From Halopseudomonas yangmingensis (GTDB lineage Bacteria; Pseudomonadota; Gammaproteobacteria; Pseudomonadales; Pseudomonadaceae): a stretch of 64,000 nucleotides of DNA. The notes below the pieces were generated by a model, which made no database searches, was not told the origin of the DNA, and saw only the letters and a list, made by a program, of their open reading frames with translations. The position numbers and the translations under genes were made by a program. Shown here piece after piece: positions 19,927-28,926 of this stretch. Location: positions 62,001 to 126,000 of the forward strand of contig NZ_FOUI01000005.1 of NCBI RefSeq assembly GCF_900114825.1. The letters run 5' to 3'. Position 1 is the stretch's first letter; each line of letters opens with the position of its first letter.

Positions 19927-20005
19927 ATGGGAGTCGCTCTTGGACTGCGGCCTTTTCGGAGTGCTCAGACTAAGTCGGTTGTATGACAACATTGTTACAG
20001 GCAAC

Positions 20006-20034
20006 AAAAAAGGGGACCCGTCAGGATCCCCTTT
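20006..20034 (-). terminator. Intrinsic terminator between pstS and pstC
   Basis: On the minus strand AAAGGGGA (20034-20027) pairs with TCCCCTTT (20016-20009) around a short loop, with extra inner GG/CC pairs, and is followed by an unbroken run of six T (20011-20006). It lies 34 nt after the pstS stop and 80 nt before the pstC start within one operon, so it should act as a partial terminator giving more PstS than PstCAB. Confidence 0.85.
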
Positions 20035-20067
20035 GCTGGTCGCCGGTAGCCTGCACCGGCGTCCGCC

Positions 20068-21042
20068 TTACTGGATGTTCAGATCGCTGAGCACCTTGTC
20101 GGCCACCGACTTGGGCACAGTCACGAAACCATCACGATGCACCACGCCCTGACCTTCCTGGGTGTAGACCATCTTGACGAACTCGCGGGTCAGCGGGTCC
20201 AGATCCTGGTTCGGGTTCTTGTTGATGTACACGTACAGGTAACGGGCCATCGGGTAGGTGCCATTGGCAGCGTTCTCGCTGGTGGCCTCGATGAAATCAC
20301 CACCCTCTTCGGCAGCCAGCGGAACCACGCGTACACCAGAGGTGCGGTAGCCGATGCCGGAGTAGCCGATACCGTTGATCGACTCGGTCACACCCTGAAC
20401 CACCGAGGAGGAACCCGGCTGTTCGTTGATGCTGGACTTGAAGTCACCGCCGCACAGGGCGTTGTCCTTGAAGAAACCGTAGGTGCCGGAAACGGCGTTA
20501 CGGCTGTACAGGGCGAAGTCACGGTTGGCCCAGGCACCGGTCATGCCCAGCTGACCCCAGCGGGTGATGTCTTCGCTGTGGCCGCAACGGCGGGTCGCGG
20601 AGAAGATGGCATCAACCTGCGGCAGTGTCAGACCCTCGATCGGGTTGTCCTTGTTGACGTACACCGCCAGCATGTCGACCGCTACCGGCAGCGCATAGGG
20701 CGCATAGCCGTGGCGGGCTTCAAAGGTCTGGATTTCGGTGTCGCGCATGGCACGGCTCATCGGCGCCAGGTTGGCGGTGCCTTCGGTGATCGCCGGCGGC
20801 GCGGTGGAGGAACCGGCACCCTGGATCTGCACGTTGACGTTCGGGTAGAACTTGTTGAACTCTTCGGCCCACAGGGTCATCAGGTTGTTCAGAGTATCGG
20901 AACCGATGCTCGACAGGTTGCCGGAGACGCCACTGGCGCGCTCATACTTGGGCAGGTTCGGATCAACCTCGGCGGCAGCGCTCAGGCTCAGTGCGCCGGC
21001 GGCGGCGAAAGTAACGGCAACGCACAATTGCTTCAGTTTCAT
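20068..21042 (-). CDS. pstS: Phosphate ABC transporter substrate-binding protein PstS
   Basis: PstS is the periplasmic phosphate receptor feeding PstCAB. The 324-residue precursor has a Sec signal peptide ([20 protein letters not shown], predicted cleavage near AAA|E at residue 24). The mature protein has [35 protein letters not shown] and the later S-G-T loop [12 protein letters not shown] that line the phosphate site. The start at 21042 is set by the signal peptide; codons from 21105 would spoil it. It heads the pst operon behind three tandem Pho-box half-sites. Confidence 0.97.
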   Translation of the reverse strand: MKLKQLCVAVTFAAAGALSLSAAAEVDPNLPKYERASGVSGNLSSIGSDTLNNLMTLWAEEFNKFYPNVNVQIQGAGSSTAPPAITEGTANLAPMSRAMRDTEIQTFEARHGYAPYALPVAVDMLAVYVNKDNPIEGLTLPQVDAIFSATRRCGHSEDITRWGQLGMTGAWANRDFALYSRNAVSGTYGFFKDNALCGGDFKSSINEQPGSSSVVQGVTESINGIGYSGIGYRTSGVRVVPLAAEEGGDFIEATSENAANGTYPMARYLYVYINKNPNQDLDPLTREFVKMVYTQEGQGVVHRDGFVTVPKSVADKVLSDLNIQ

Positions 21043-21087
21043 GCTCTCTGTACTCCTTGGGGAGATAGGGTTGGCTTCACGCGACCC

Positions 21088-21132
21088 AGTATCTGGAGGC
21101 CACATGACAACCCTATTCCAGCAATGTGACAG
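21088..21132 (-). promoter_or_regulatory. Tandem Pho box and -10 of the pstS promoter
   Basis: Read on the minus strand, CTGTCAC, CTGGAAT and TTGTCAT (21132-21126, 21121-21115, 21110-21104) are three heptamers at exact 11-bp intervals, matching the CTGTCAT Pho unit at 6, 5 and 6 of 7 positions. GATACT, a 4/6 match to the -10 hexamer, starts 10 nt after the last unit. It is 62-90 nt upstream of the pstS start, so PhoB control of the pst operon is strongly implied. Confidence 0.78.
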
Positions 21133-21287
21133 TTACGTTAAACCCTGCAGTCATTACATCGGACAATATTCCGTGAACGATTGAGGGCAGTGCGCCAATC
21201 CCTTAATATGTCGCAGGCTTGCAACAGTGCCCGCTTCAGCGATGTCTGTGCAGCCCCTACAATTACAACAGCCTCCCAGAGAAGCCC

Positions 21288-21680
21288 ATGCACGACCTGG
21301 ATACTGACCCGCTGCCAAATGGCCAGCTGGCCCTGAAAATCACCGCTTTGCCACGTGATTGCAACAATTTTGGCGACATCTATGGCGGCTGGCTGGTCTC
21401 GCAAATGGACATTGCCGGCACCAGTTCGGCCTCGCGCATTGCCCGTGGCCGGGTGGCCACAGTGGCGATCGACCGCATGGGCTTCATGGTCCCGGTACCG
21501 GTCGGCGCCCAGCTGGCCTGCTACTGCCAGGTAATGGAAATTGGCCGCAGCTCGATCAAGATGCTGGTCGAGGTATGGAGCGACGACCTGGAGCACGATG
21601 ACAGCCGCAAGGTCACCGAGGCGGTGTTTGTGTTTGTCGCCATTGATGATCGCGGGCGCACCCGCGTCATTCCCAGCTGA
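21288..21680 (+). CDS. YciA-like acyl-CoA thioesterase (hotdog fold)
   Basis: A 130-residue single hotdog-domain protein of the YciA/BACH type, which hydrolyses acyl-CoA in the cytosol. The motif NNFGDIYGGWLVSQMDIAG contains the conserved Asn/Asp/Gly helix of this family, and RMGFMVPVPVGAQLACYCQV covers the later strands. The ATG at 21288 is used; a reading from 21219 adds Cys-rich residues unlike the family. A TACAAT hexamer at 21258 might be its -10, but the -35 is poor. It faces away from pstS across a 245-nt region whose recognisable content is the pstS Pho box. Confidence 0.85.
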   Translation: MHDLDTDPLPNGQLALKITALPRDCNNFGDIYGGWLVSQMDIAGTSSASRIARGRVATVAIDRMGFMVPVPVGAQLACYCQVMEIGRSSIKMLVEVWSDDLEHDDSRKVTEAVFVFVAIDDRGRTRVIPS

Positions 21681-21718
21681 CCGGCGGCCCCACGCCGCCT
21701 GACACAAGGCCGCCTGCC

Positions 21719-22279
21719 ATGTCCCTATCCCCCCTGCGCCTGGCCCTGGGTCTGGCGCGCGGCATTGATGCGCTAAATGCCCTGCTTGGCCGCAGCCTGG
21801 CCTGGCTGAGTTTACTGCTGGTGCTGCTGACCAGTGCCGTGGTGCTGCTGCGTTACGGCTTCAGCATTGGCGCCACCGCCCTGCAGGAACTCACCCTGTA
21901 TGCCCACGCCCTGGTCTTTATGGGCGCCGCCGCCTGGACCCTGCAGCGCGACGCCCATGTGCGCGTCGACATTTTCTATCGCAGCGCCAGCCCACGGCGT
22001 CAGGCACTCACCGACCTGCTCGGCAGCCTGCTGTTCCTGCTGCCGTTGTGCCTGTTTCTGGCCTGGAGCTGCTGGGACTATGTGCTGCTGTCCTGGGCCC
22101 GTCAGGAACGCTCGGCGGATGCCGGCGGCCTGCCCTGGGTCTACCTGCAAAAGAGCATCATCCTGCTGCTGGTCGCCAGCCTGCTGTTGCAGGCACTGGC
22201 GCAGCTGATCAAGACCATCGCGGTACTGCGCGGCGCCCTGCCGAACCACCTCGACAGCCATCCGCAGGAGGAACTCTGA
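21719..22279 (+). CDS. TRAP transporter small permease subunit (DctQ family)
   Basis: A 186-residue four-helix membrane protein of the DctQ family, the small membrane subunit of Na+-driven TRAP importers. Typical features are ITTAL-like helix 2 (SAVVLLRYGFSIGATALQELTLYAHALVF is the family region around the conserved QEL), the WTLQRDAHVRVDIFY motif, and a final long helix. It overlaps the large subunit gene by one base (TGATG), implying translational coupling. No receptor gene lies next to it; the only DctP homologue in the window is at 32972-34069 on the other strand. Confidence 0.88.
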   Translation: MSLSPLRLALGLARGIDALNALLGRSLAWLSLLLVLLTSAVVLLRYGFSIGATALQELTLYAHALVFMGAAAWTLQRDAHVRVDIFYRSASPRRQALTDLLGSLLFLLPLCLFLAWSCWDYVLLSWARQERSADAGGLPWVYLQKSIILLLVASLLLQALAQLIKTIAVLRGALPNHLDSHPQEEL

Positions 22280-23652
22280 TGCTGCCCGAGCTGATGGCCA
22301 TCGCGCTATTCCTCAGCCTGTGTCTGGTGCTGCTGGCCGGCTACCCGGTGGCCTTTACCCTCGGCGGCCTGTCGCTGCTGTTTGCCGGCATCGGTGTAAT
22401 GACCGGCAGCTTCGACCCGAGTTTTTTCGGCGCCCTGCCCAGCCGTCTGTTCGGTACCATGAACAACCAGACCCTGCTGGCGGTGCCGCTGTTCGTGTTT
22501 ATGGGGGTGATGCTGGAAAAATCGCGCATCGCCGACAGCCTGCTGGAATCCATGTCGCAGCTGTTCGGCGGCCTGCGCGGCGGGCTGGCATTCTCGGTAT
22601 GCCTGGTCGGCGCGCTGCTTGCCGCCAGCACCGGCATCGTCGGCGCCACCGTGGTTACCCTGGGGCTGCTGGCGCTGCCGACCATGCTCAGGCGCGGCTA
22701 TGACCCGGCGGTGGCCACCGGCAGTCTGGCCGCCACCGGCACCCTCGGGCAAATCATCCCGCCCTCGATCATCCTGGTGCTGCTTGGCGATGTGCTGTCC
22801 GGCGCCTACCAGCAGGCGCAATTGCGCATGGGCATCTTTGCCCCGCAAACCGTCACCGTCAGCGACCTGTTCATTGGCGCGCTGCTGCCGGGGCTGCTGC
22901 TGGTCGGGCTGTATCTGCTGTATCTGGCCGGCGTGGCGCTGCTGCAACCGCACAAGCTGCCGGCCACCCCCGCCGAACAGCGCCAGCCGCTTCGCCTGAC
23001 GGGGCTGTTCGGCAGCCTGCTACCGCCGTTGCTGCTGATCATGGCGGTACTGGGGTCGATTCTCGGCGGCATCGCCACCGCCACCGAGGCTGCTGCGGTC
23101 GGCGCCCTCGGCGCCACCCTGCTGGCGCTGTGCAAGGGTCAATTGAATCTGCCGCGCCTGCGCGAGGTGGTCGAATCGACCACGCAGATCAGTGCCATGG
23201 TGTTCATGATCCTGATCGGCGCCTCGATCTTTTCCCTGGTGTTCCGTGGTTTCGGTGGCGAGGAGATGATCCATCAGGCATTCAACAGCCTGCCTGGCGG
23301 CGTGGTGACGGCAACCATTCTGGTGATGCTGGCGATCTTCCTGCTGGGCTTTATCCTCGACTTTATCGAGATCACCTTTGTGGTGGTGCCGATTGTCGGG
23401 CCGGTGCTGCTGATGATGGGGCTGGATCCGATCTGGCTGGGGGTGATGATCGCCCTCAACCTGCAAACCTCCTTCCTCACCCCGCCGTTCGGCTTTTCGC
23501 TGTTCTACCTGCGCGGCGTGACCCCGCCCAGCGTCCCCACCAGCGCCATCTACCGCGGGGTACTGCCGTTTATCGCCATCCAGATCCTGATGCTGGTCAT
23601 CGCCGCGCTCTGGCCGGGGCTGATTACCTGGTTGCCGGGGGTGTTGCGGTAG
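22279..23652 (+). CDS. TRAP transporter large permease subunit (DctM family)
   Basis: The 457-residue protein has ~12 hydrophobic segments and DctM signatures: VPLFVFMGVMLEKS, LLAASTGIVGATVVTLGLLALPTM, GSLAATGTLGQIIPPSI and LQTSFLTPPFGFSLFYLRG. It forms the Na+-coupled transport channel with the DctQ protein encoded immediately upstream. The family branch is that often labelled mannitol/chloroaromatic-compound TRAP, whose ligands are frequently 2-oxo or hydroxy acids; the actual substrate is unknown. The start ATG shares its A with the dctQ stop. A repeat element lies just after the stop. Confidence 0.9.
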   Translation: MLPELMAIALFLSLCLVLLAGYPVAFTLGGLSLLFAGIGVMTGSFDPSFFGALPSRLFGTMNNQTLLAVPLFVFMGVMLEKSRIADSLLESMSQLFGGLRGGLAFSVCLVGALLAASTGIVGATVVTLGLLALPTMLRRGYDPAVATGSLAATGTLGQIIPPSIILVLLGDVLSGAYQQAQLRMGIFAPQTVTVSDLFIGALLPGLLLVGLYLLYLAGVALLQPHKLPATPAEQRQPLRLTGLFGSLLPPLLLIMAVLGSILGGIATATEAAAVGALGATLLALCKGQLNLPRLREVVESTTQISAMVFMILIGASIFSLVFRGFGGEEMIHQAFNSLPGGVVTATILVMLAIFLLGFILDFIEITFVVVPIVGPVLLMMGLDPIWLGVMIALNLQTSFLTPPFGFSLFYLRGVTPPSVPTSAIYRGVLPFIAIQILMLVIAALWPGLITWLPGVLR

Positions 23653-23678
23653 GTCTGACCTAAGAAGAACAGTGCTCA

Positions 23679-23803
23679 GGCGATTACTGTGCTGCGCGAT
23701 CCCCGCAGACCCAATCTGGACACGCCGTAAACCCGTCCCTGGGGGCTCGCCGCTAGCCATCCCTGGCTATCGGCGGTCCAGTTTGGGTCTGCGGGAATCG
23801 CGC
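23679..23803. repeat. Nested inverted-repeat element after the TRAP large-subunit gene
   Basis: Two 28-bp arms, 23694-23721 and 23776-23803, are inverted copies differing at only two positions. Between them sits a second hairpin (23748-23759 with 23764-23775, 11 of 12 paired, TCCC loop). The element fills the 204-nt gap between two converging genes and encodes nothing visible. The sequence just to the left and the left arm share an exact 10-mer (GGCGATTACT, 23679) and 11-mer (CAGACCCAATC, 23706) with a site at 32916-32968. It may be a REP/MITE-like intergenic repeat doubling as a terminator. Confidence 0.8.
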
Positions 23804-23856
23804 CCGAGCAGTGCTCTGCATACTGACCAGTCTTGCCCTGCCCAACTGCAACAGCA

Positions 23857-24615
23857 TCAACCATTCAATCTCACATCAAGCATCAACGGCATATGGTCAC
23901 TGACTTCCAACCAGTCATCCGGCCCGCCAATCTGCAGTTCGGACCCTGTTGCGAGGTCGCGGGAGGCAAATACATAGTCGATATGGTAGGGCTTGGCCGG
24001 ATTGCGCTGCAGGAAAAAGGTTGGCCGGGACTCGCTGCCCTGCGGCTCGCCTGTCTGCAAATGGTACTGACTGGCAAAACCAAGTTCGGCCAGCTCGGCC
24101 ACCACATCCGAATGATTCCACCAGCGGTCCGGCTTGTCCCAGATACTGTTGCTGTTGAAATCACCCAGAATCAGACAACGGCTTATTGGAAGATCGCCGC
24201 GATGGATCTGCAGATACTTCCAGAACTGCCCCATATAGGCAAAAACCTCATCCCGATGGCCCTTTGTCCAGACCGCCAGCAGGGTCAGTTGGTCATTCAA
24301 TCTGAATGGCAGAAACAGCCGCAATTCATCCGTGCGCCACTGCAGTGTCGGACTGTTTCCCGGCAGACCGGCTACTGCGAAAAGCCCATGCCAGTTGCAG
24401 GCGCTAACCTGGTTGCCACGCTTGGGAAATACCCCGATACCACGACTGCTACTTTCACCGCACCACAGATAATCACCCGCCCAATCGCGATAAGCCCGGG
24501 TCGAATACGCCGGATCTTCACACTCCTGAATCACCAGCACATCAGCATCGAGGCTGTCTGCAAACGTCAGCTTGTTGCGCAGTGCGCCGTTGCAGTTCCA
24601 GCTGACCACTTTCAT
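23857..24615 (-). CDS. Endonuclease/exonuclease/phosphatase (EEP) family protein
   Basis: A 252-residue EEP-fold metal-dependent phosphodiesterase. The diagnostic residues are present: WNCNGALRNK (metal/active-site Asn), VLVIQECED (metal-binding Glu), LILGDFNSN (Asp-x-Asn) and the terminal SDHMPL (catalytic His). There is no signal peptide, so it should be cytosolic. The substrate (DNA, RNA or a small phosphodiester) cannot be deduced. Its ATG overlaps the stop of the DoxX-like gene in an ATGA arrangement, so the two are coupled. Confidence 0.85.
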   Translation of the reverse strand: MKVVSWNCNGALRNKLTFADSLDADVLVIQECEDPAYSTRAYRDWAGDYLWCGESSSRGIGVFPKRGNQVSACNWHGLFAVAGLPGNSPTLQWRTDELRLFLPFRLNDQLTLLAVWTKGHRDEVFAYMGQFWKYLQIHRGDLPISRCLILGDFNSNSIWDKPDRWWNHSDVVAELAELGFASQYHLQTGEPQGSESRPTFFLQRNPAKPYHIDYVFASRDLATGSELQIGGPDDWLEVSDHMPLMLDVRLNG

Positions 24616-25016
24616 TGACCGGTCGCCCTTGTCTCACGCTGGTGAGCGCGCACCTGCGCCAGCAGGTACAGACTCAGCGCCAGCAACGGCACATTGGTGG
24701 TAACCGGATTGAAGGTGTCGAACAGGGCGGCGGGCATCATCACTGCGACAAACAGCAGCAGGCCCAGCAAGCCGGCGATATTCAGCCAGTGCAGCAGCGG
24801 TCGGCGCCACAGCAGGATAAACAGCAGCCCGAACAGCAGCTCGGCCACCCCGGCGCCGCGAACCAGCCACAGGGTAGCCGGATCGCCCAGGCCCAGCTGC
24901 GCCGTCAGCTGGTATTCCAGCGGCGCCACATGCAGCAATTTCGGAAACAGGCCGTGATACACCCAGCTAAGGCCGACAACCCAGCGTGCCAGCCGGGTGA
25001 ATGCTGTATTGCCCAC
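24612..25016 (-). CDS. DoxX-like membrane protein
   Basis: A 134-residue protein with four hydrophobic helices and the DoxX-like family start (WVVGLSWVYHGLFPKLLHVAPLEYQL). The biochemical role of this family is not settled. It lies between arsJ and the EEP gene on the same strand, sharing ATGA with the latter, and 69 nt after arsJ. Whether it belongs to the arsenic function or is a passenger is unclear. Confidence 0.72.
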   Translation of the reverse strand: MGNTAFTRLARWVVGLSWVYHGLFPKLLHVAPLEYQLTAQLGLGDPATLWLVRGAGVAELLFGLLFILLWRRPLLHWLNIAGLLGLLLFVAVMMPAALFDTFNPVTTNVPLLALSLYLLAQVRAHQRETRATGQ

Positions 25017-25085
25017 GCCAACCCCTTTATGTCGATGCAGTCAGGCCCTGAGCATACCCGCCCGCAGACATGACCCGCCAGCGGC

Positions 25086-26315
25086 TCAGCCCCTGCCCGG
25101 CGCGGCATGCCTTGGCAGGCCGATGGAAATCAGCGCGGCCAGCAGCACAAAGGCGCTGGACACCCACAGGCAGGCGGGCAGGCCGTAGCTCTGGTAGACC
25201 CAGCCGGACAGCAGGGTGCCGACCAGCCGGCCCATGGCATTCGACATGTAATAGAAGCCGACATCCAGCGACACCCCGTCCTGCTTGGCATAGCTGACAA
25301 TCAGGTAGCTGTGCAGCGACGAGTTCACCGCAAACACCGCGCCGAACAGCAGCAGCCCGCCAATCAGCACCGGCGCCACTGGCAGGCTGCTCTGCAGTCC
25401 CAGTGCGATGGCCGCCGGCAGACCGGCCAGACCGGCGGCCCAGAGCAGCGCCGCGCGCCCGTCGGGTACCCGCCCGCTGCGCTTGCCGGTAACCCAGGGC
25501 GCCAGCGACTGCAGGATGCCGTAGCCGATCACCCAGAGCGCGAGGAAGCCACCGACCTGCCAGAAATCCCAGCCCAGACTGCTGGCCAGAAACACCGGCA
25601 GGGCCACCACGAACCACACATCACGGGCACCGAACAGGAACAGCCGGGCGCCGGAAAGGATATTTACCGCGCGGCTTTTCGACAGCAGGTCACGGAACTT
25701 CGGCTTGCGGCTGGCCTTGCCCAGATCCTTCTTCAGCAACAGCAGGCTGGCGACCCAGATCAGTGCCAGCAGCGCCGCCATCGCCAGCACCGCCCCGGCA
25801 AAGCCGAGCAGCGCCAGCAGCAGGCCGCCGAGGAAGAAGCCGACGCCCTTGAGGGCATTCTTCGAACCGGTCAGCACCGCCACCCACTGGTACAGCGTGC
25901 CCTGCTGCGTGTCCGGCACCAGCAGCTTGATCGCGCTCTTGGCGCTCATCTTGTTCAGGTCCTTGGCGATACCGGACAGCGCCTGCGCCGCCATCACCCA
26001 GGGCACCGTGAGCAGCGCCGCCGGCACTGTCAGCATCAGCAGCGCCGCCACCTGCAACGCCAGCCCGATATTCATGGTGCGGTTCAGACCCAGTCGCGCG
26101 CCCAGCCAGCCACCCAGCAGGTTGGTGACCACACCGAATATTTCGTAGAACAGAAACAGCGCAGCAATTTGCAACGGGCTGTAGCCGAGGCCATGGAAAT
26201 GCAGCACCACCAGCATGCGCAGGGCGCCGTCGGTGAGGGTGAAAGCCCAGTAATTGCCGGTCACCAGCAAGTACTGGCGCACCTCGGGGGACAGCCGTGA
26301 CAGTCGCTGCAGCAT
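25086..26315 (-). CDS. arsJ: Organoarsenical efflux MFS transporter ArsJ
   Basis: ArsJ exports 1-arseno-3-phosphoglycerate, which is made when GAPDH uses arsenate in place of phosphate. The 409-residue, ~12-helix protein shows the ArsJ sequence style (LVTGNYWAFTLTDGALRMLVVLHF near the start, ALSGIAKDLNKMSAKSAIK in the middle). The decisive context is the GAPDH gene directly upstream, which ends 7 nt before the ATG at 26315. A TTG at 26348 would overlap that gene and is less likely. Not a generic MFS drug pump. Confidence 0.9.
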   Translation of the reverse strand: MLQRLSRLSPEVRQYLLVTGNYWAFTLTDGALRMLVVLHFHGLGYSPLQIAALFLFYEIFGVVTNLLGGWLGARLGLNRTMNIGLALQVAALLMLTVPAALLTVPWVMAAQALSGIAKDLNKMSAKSAIKLLVPDTQQGTLYQWVAVLTGSKNALKGVGFFLGGLLLALLGFAGAVLAMAALLALIWVASLLLLKKDLGKASRKPKFRDLLSKSRAVNILSGARLFLFGARDVWFVVALPVFLASSLGWDFWQVGGFLALWVIGYGILQSLAPWVTGKRSGRVPDGRAALLWAAGLAGLPAAIALGLQSSLPVAPVLIGGLLLFGAVFAVNSSLHSYLIVSYAKQDGVSLDVGFYYMSNAMGRLVGTLLSGWVYQSYGLPACLWVSSAFVLLAALISIGLPRHAAPGRG

Positions 26316-26322
26316 GCGCTGT

Positions 26323-27318
26323 TTACCCGACCAGCCGGGCCAGCTCAACCGTACGGTTGGCGTAGCCCCATTCGTTGTCGTACCAGGTGTAGATCTTCAC
26401 CTGGGTGCCATTCACCACCAGCGTCGACAGCGCATCGACAATCGACGAGCGCGGATCGGTACGGTAGTCAATCGACACCAGCGGGCGCTCCTCGTAACCG
26501 AGAATCCCCTGCAGTTCGCCCTCGGCGGCGGCCTTCAGCAGCGCATTCACCTCCTCTACGCTGGTCGGCCGCTCGACCTCGAACACACAGTCGGTCAGCG
26601 AGGCATTCGCCAGCGGCACGCGCACCGCATGGCCATCCAGCCGCCCGCGCAGCTCCGGGAAGATCTCGGCAATCGCGGTGGCCGAGCCGGTGCTGGTGGG
26701 GATCAGGCTCATACCGCAGGCACGCGCCCGGCGCAGATCCTTGTGCGGTTGATCGAGGATGCTCTGGGTATTGGTGACATCGTGGATAGTGGTGATCGAG
26801 CCGTGGCGGATGCCCAGGCTTTCATGGATCACCTTGACCACCGGGGCCAGGCAGTTGGTGGTGCAGGAGGCGGCGGTGACAATCGGATGCCGGGCCGGAT
26901 CGAACAGCTGCTGGTTGACCCCGAGCACCACATTCAGCACGCCCGGCTCCTTCACCGGCGCACTCACCACCACGCGCTTCACGCCCTGATCCAGATAGGC
27001 CTGCAATACCTTGCTGGTCTTGTTCACCCCGCTGGCCTCGATCACCAGATCGCAGCCGGACCAGTCGGTATCGGCAATCGCCCGGTTAGCGGTCAGCGCC
27101 AGCCGCTTGCCGTCGATCAGCAGCGCATTGCCCTCGGCCTCGGCCTGATGCTTCCAGCGGCCATGCACCGAATCGAAATTCAGCAGGTGTGCATGGGTCG
27201 CGGCATCACCGGCCGGGTCGTTGATCTGCACAAATTCCAGCTCCGGCCAGTCCCAGGCGGCGCGCAACGCCAGCTTGCCGATGCGACCGAAGCCGTTGAT
27301 ACCTACCTTGATGGTCAT
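26323..27318 (-). CDS. ArsJ-associated glyceraldehyde-3-phosphate dehydrogenase
   Basis: A full-length 331-residue type I GAPDH: Rossmann start [17 protein letters not shown], catalytic Cys in [16 protein letters not shown], and the C-terminal [18 protein letters not shown]. In ars operons this paralogue forms 1-arseno-3-phosphoglycerate from arsenate and glyceraldehyde-3-phosphate, and ArsJ pumps the product out, where it decays back to arsenate. The ATG follows AGGAGA. It lies between arsH and arsJ on the same strand, so a housekeeping role is unlikely. Confidence 0.93.
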   Translation of the reverse strand: MTIKVGINGFGRIGKLALRAAWDWPELEFVQINDPAGDAATHAHLLNFDSVHGRWKHQAEAEGNALLIDGKRLALTANRAIADTDWSGCDLVIEASGVNKTSKVLQAYLDQGVKRVVVSAPVKEPGVLNVVLGVNQQLFDPARHPIVTAASCTTNCLAPVVKVIHESLGIRHGSITTIHDVTNTQSILDQPHKDLRRARACGMSLIPTSTGSATAIAEIFPELRGRLDGHAVRVPLANASLTDCVFEVERPTSVEEVNALLKAAAEGELQGILGYEERPLVSIDYRTDPRSSIVDALSTLVVNGTQVKIYTWYDNEWGYANRTVELARLVG

Positions 27319-27401
27319 GCTGAATTCTCCTGATATGAATGCCTGGTCAATGGGCCATGGCGATGCCGGCGGCCCGGTTGACGGCGGTCATCAGCAGCGC
27401 C

Positions 27402-28115
27402 TCAAAGAGCACGCTGATTGACCCGTTTTGACAGCGCCTCCGCGCTCTCCTTGCGTTCGGAGTAACGATCTATAAGGTAGTCCGAACGATCACGCAGCAA
27501 CAGGGTGAACTTGACCAGCTCCTCCATCACATCCACCAGTCGGTCATAGACGGATGACGGCTGCATGCGCCCGCTGTCATCGAACTCCATAAAGGCCTTG
27601 GGCACCGACGACTGGTTGGGGATGGTGAACATGCGCATCCAGCGCCCCAGCACCCGCAGTTGATTGACTACGTTGAAGGATTGCGAGCCGCCGCACACCT
27701 GCATCACCGCCAGTGTCTTGCCCTGGGTCGGACGGATCGCCCCGATGGCCAGCGGCACCCAGTCGATCTGTGCCTTGAAAACCGCCGTCATCGCACCGTG
27801 GCGCTCCGGTGAACACCACACCTGGCCCTCCGACCACTGCATCAGCTCTCGCAGCTCCTGCACCTTGGGGTGGCTTTCCGGCGCATCATCCGGCAGCGGC
27901 AAGCCGCGCGGGTCAAAGACCCGCGTCTCGGCACCAAAATGCCGGAGCAGCCGCGCCGCTTCCTCGGTCAGCAGCCGGCTGAAGGAGCGCTCGCGGGTTG
28001 ACCCATAGAGCAACAGGATGCGTGGCGGGTGCGTCGACGACGTCTCAACGGCCAGCTTGTCGTGGCTGGGGATATCCAGCAGCTCGGCTTCGGTATTCGG
28101 CAGATCGTTTTGCAT
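27402..28115 (-). CDS. arsH: Arsenical resistance flavoprotein ArsH
   Basis: ArsH is an NADPH:FMN oxidoreductase that oxidises trivalent organoarsenicals and relieves oxidative stress. The 237-residue protein has the flavodoxin-like FMN loop [10 protein letters not shown], the segment [20 protein letters not shown] and [20 protein letters not shown]. The ATG at 28115 is 13 nt after the ArsC-ArsR stop; longer readings run into that gene. It is the second gene of the minus-strand ars operon. Confidence 0.93.
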   Translation of the reverse strand: MQNDLPNTEAELLDIPSHDKLAVETSSTHPPRILLLYGSTRERSFSRLLTEEAARLLRHFGAETRVFDPRGLPLPDDAPESHPKVQELRELMQWSEGQVWCSPERHGAMTAVFKAQIDWVPLAIGAIRPTQGKTLAVMQVCGGSQSFNVVNQLRVLGRWMRMFTIPNQSSVPKAFMEFDDSGRMQPSSVYDRLVDVMEELVKFTLLLRDRSDYLIDRYSERKESAEALSKRVNQRAL

Positions 28116-28128
28116 AACAGGTATCCCT

Positions 28129-28911
28129 TCATTCGCAGACTGGCTTGCGACCCGGTCGCTCGCGCATGTGCCACAGCCGCTGTACATCCTCACGTAACCA
28201 CTGCACATTGCTGCCCAGCGTGCTCCTGAGCATCTCGCCGACCCAGGCCGGCAATTGCGGGTGCAACCGGTAATACACCCATTGGCCATTGCGGCGATCC
28301 TCCAGCACACCGCAGCCACGCAGCAGGGCCAGATGTCTGGATATCTTTGGCTGGGCCTGATCCAGCGCAGCCGTTAACTCGCAGACACAGAGTTCCTGCT
28401 CCAGGGTCACCAGAAGGGCGATACGTGCGCGGGTGTCGTCTGCCAGGCACTTGAATACCTCGGTGGGCGATATCTGCTGAACGGCCGCCGGCGGTGGCGT
28501 GGCTCCAGCATTGATCAGCACAAACATCCGCAGGCGCTGCTGGATCTGCTGCAGCGTCTTCAGGAAGTCATCCTGACTGCCACTGACCGCCGGATCCTCG
28601 AAATGCCAGGCGATGTACTGACCGGCACCCGGCAGCACCAGGCACTCCAGTGCCGACTTGTCGCACAGCGTGATCACATAGTCGAAGGGCTGGTCATCCA
28701 GCTGCTCGACCGACTTGCTGAACAGCCCCGCGCTTGAAATGCCAAGGGTTTCCAGGGCGGCGCGGGCGCGACTATCCACACCGGCAGGCGCGGAACCGGC
28801 ACTGAACGCCTCGAAGTGTTGCGGATCGAGATGCCGCAGCAGCGCTTCAGCCATCTGCGAGCGCGCAGAATTCGCCACGCACAGAAAAAGAACCCGCTTT
28901 TTCCGGCCCAT
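28129..28911 (-). CDS. Fused arsenate reductase (LMW-PTP type) and ArsR repressor
   Basis: One 260-residue chain joins two ars functions. Residues ~5-140 are a low-molecular-weight phosphatase-type ArsC with the active-site P-loop CVANSAR (C-x5-R), then [10 protein letters not shown]. Residues ~155-255 are an ArsR/SmtB winged helix ([15 protein letters not shown], metal-binding [33 protein letters not shown]). The ATG at 28911 follows AGGGGT; the in-frame TTG at 28926 is a weaker choice. It probably represses its own operon and the divergent ACR3 gene through the repeats between them, while reducing arsenate. Confidence 0.92.
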   Translation of the reverse strand: MGRKKRVLFLCVANSARSQMAEALLRHLDPQHFEAFSAGSAPAGVDSRARAALETLGISSAGLFSKSVEQLDDQPFDYVITLCDKSALECLVLPGAGQYIAWHFEDPAVSGSQDDFLKTLQQIQQRLRMFVLINAGATPPPAAVQQISPTEVFKCLADDTRARIALLVTLEQELCVCELTAALDQAQPKISRHLALLRGCGVLEDRRNGQWVYYRLHPQLPAWVGEMLRSTLGSNVQWLREDVQRLWHMRERPGRKPVCE

Positions 28912-28926
28912 GTTGACCCCTGTCAA

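Noticed and set aside
23653-23856. Small ORFs and an sRNA gene in the repeat region
   Set aside because: Structure is explained by the nested inverted repeat; no promoter or coding signal seen.
26323-27318. Housekeeping glycolytic GAPDH
   Set aside because: It lies in the ars operon directly before arsJ; no glycolytic neighbours.
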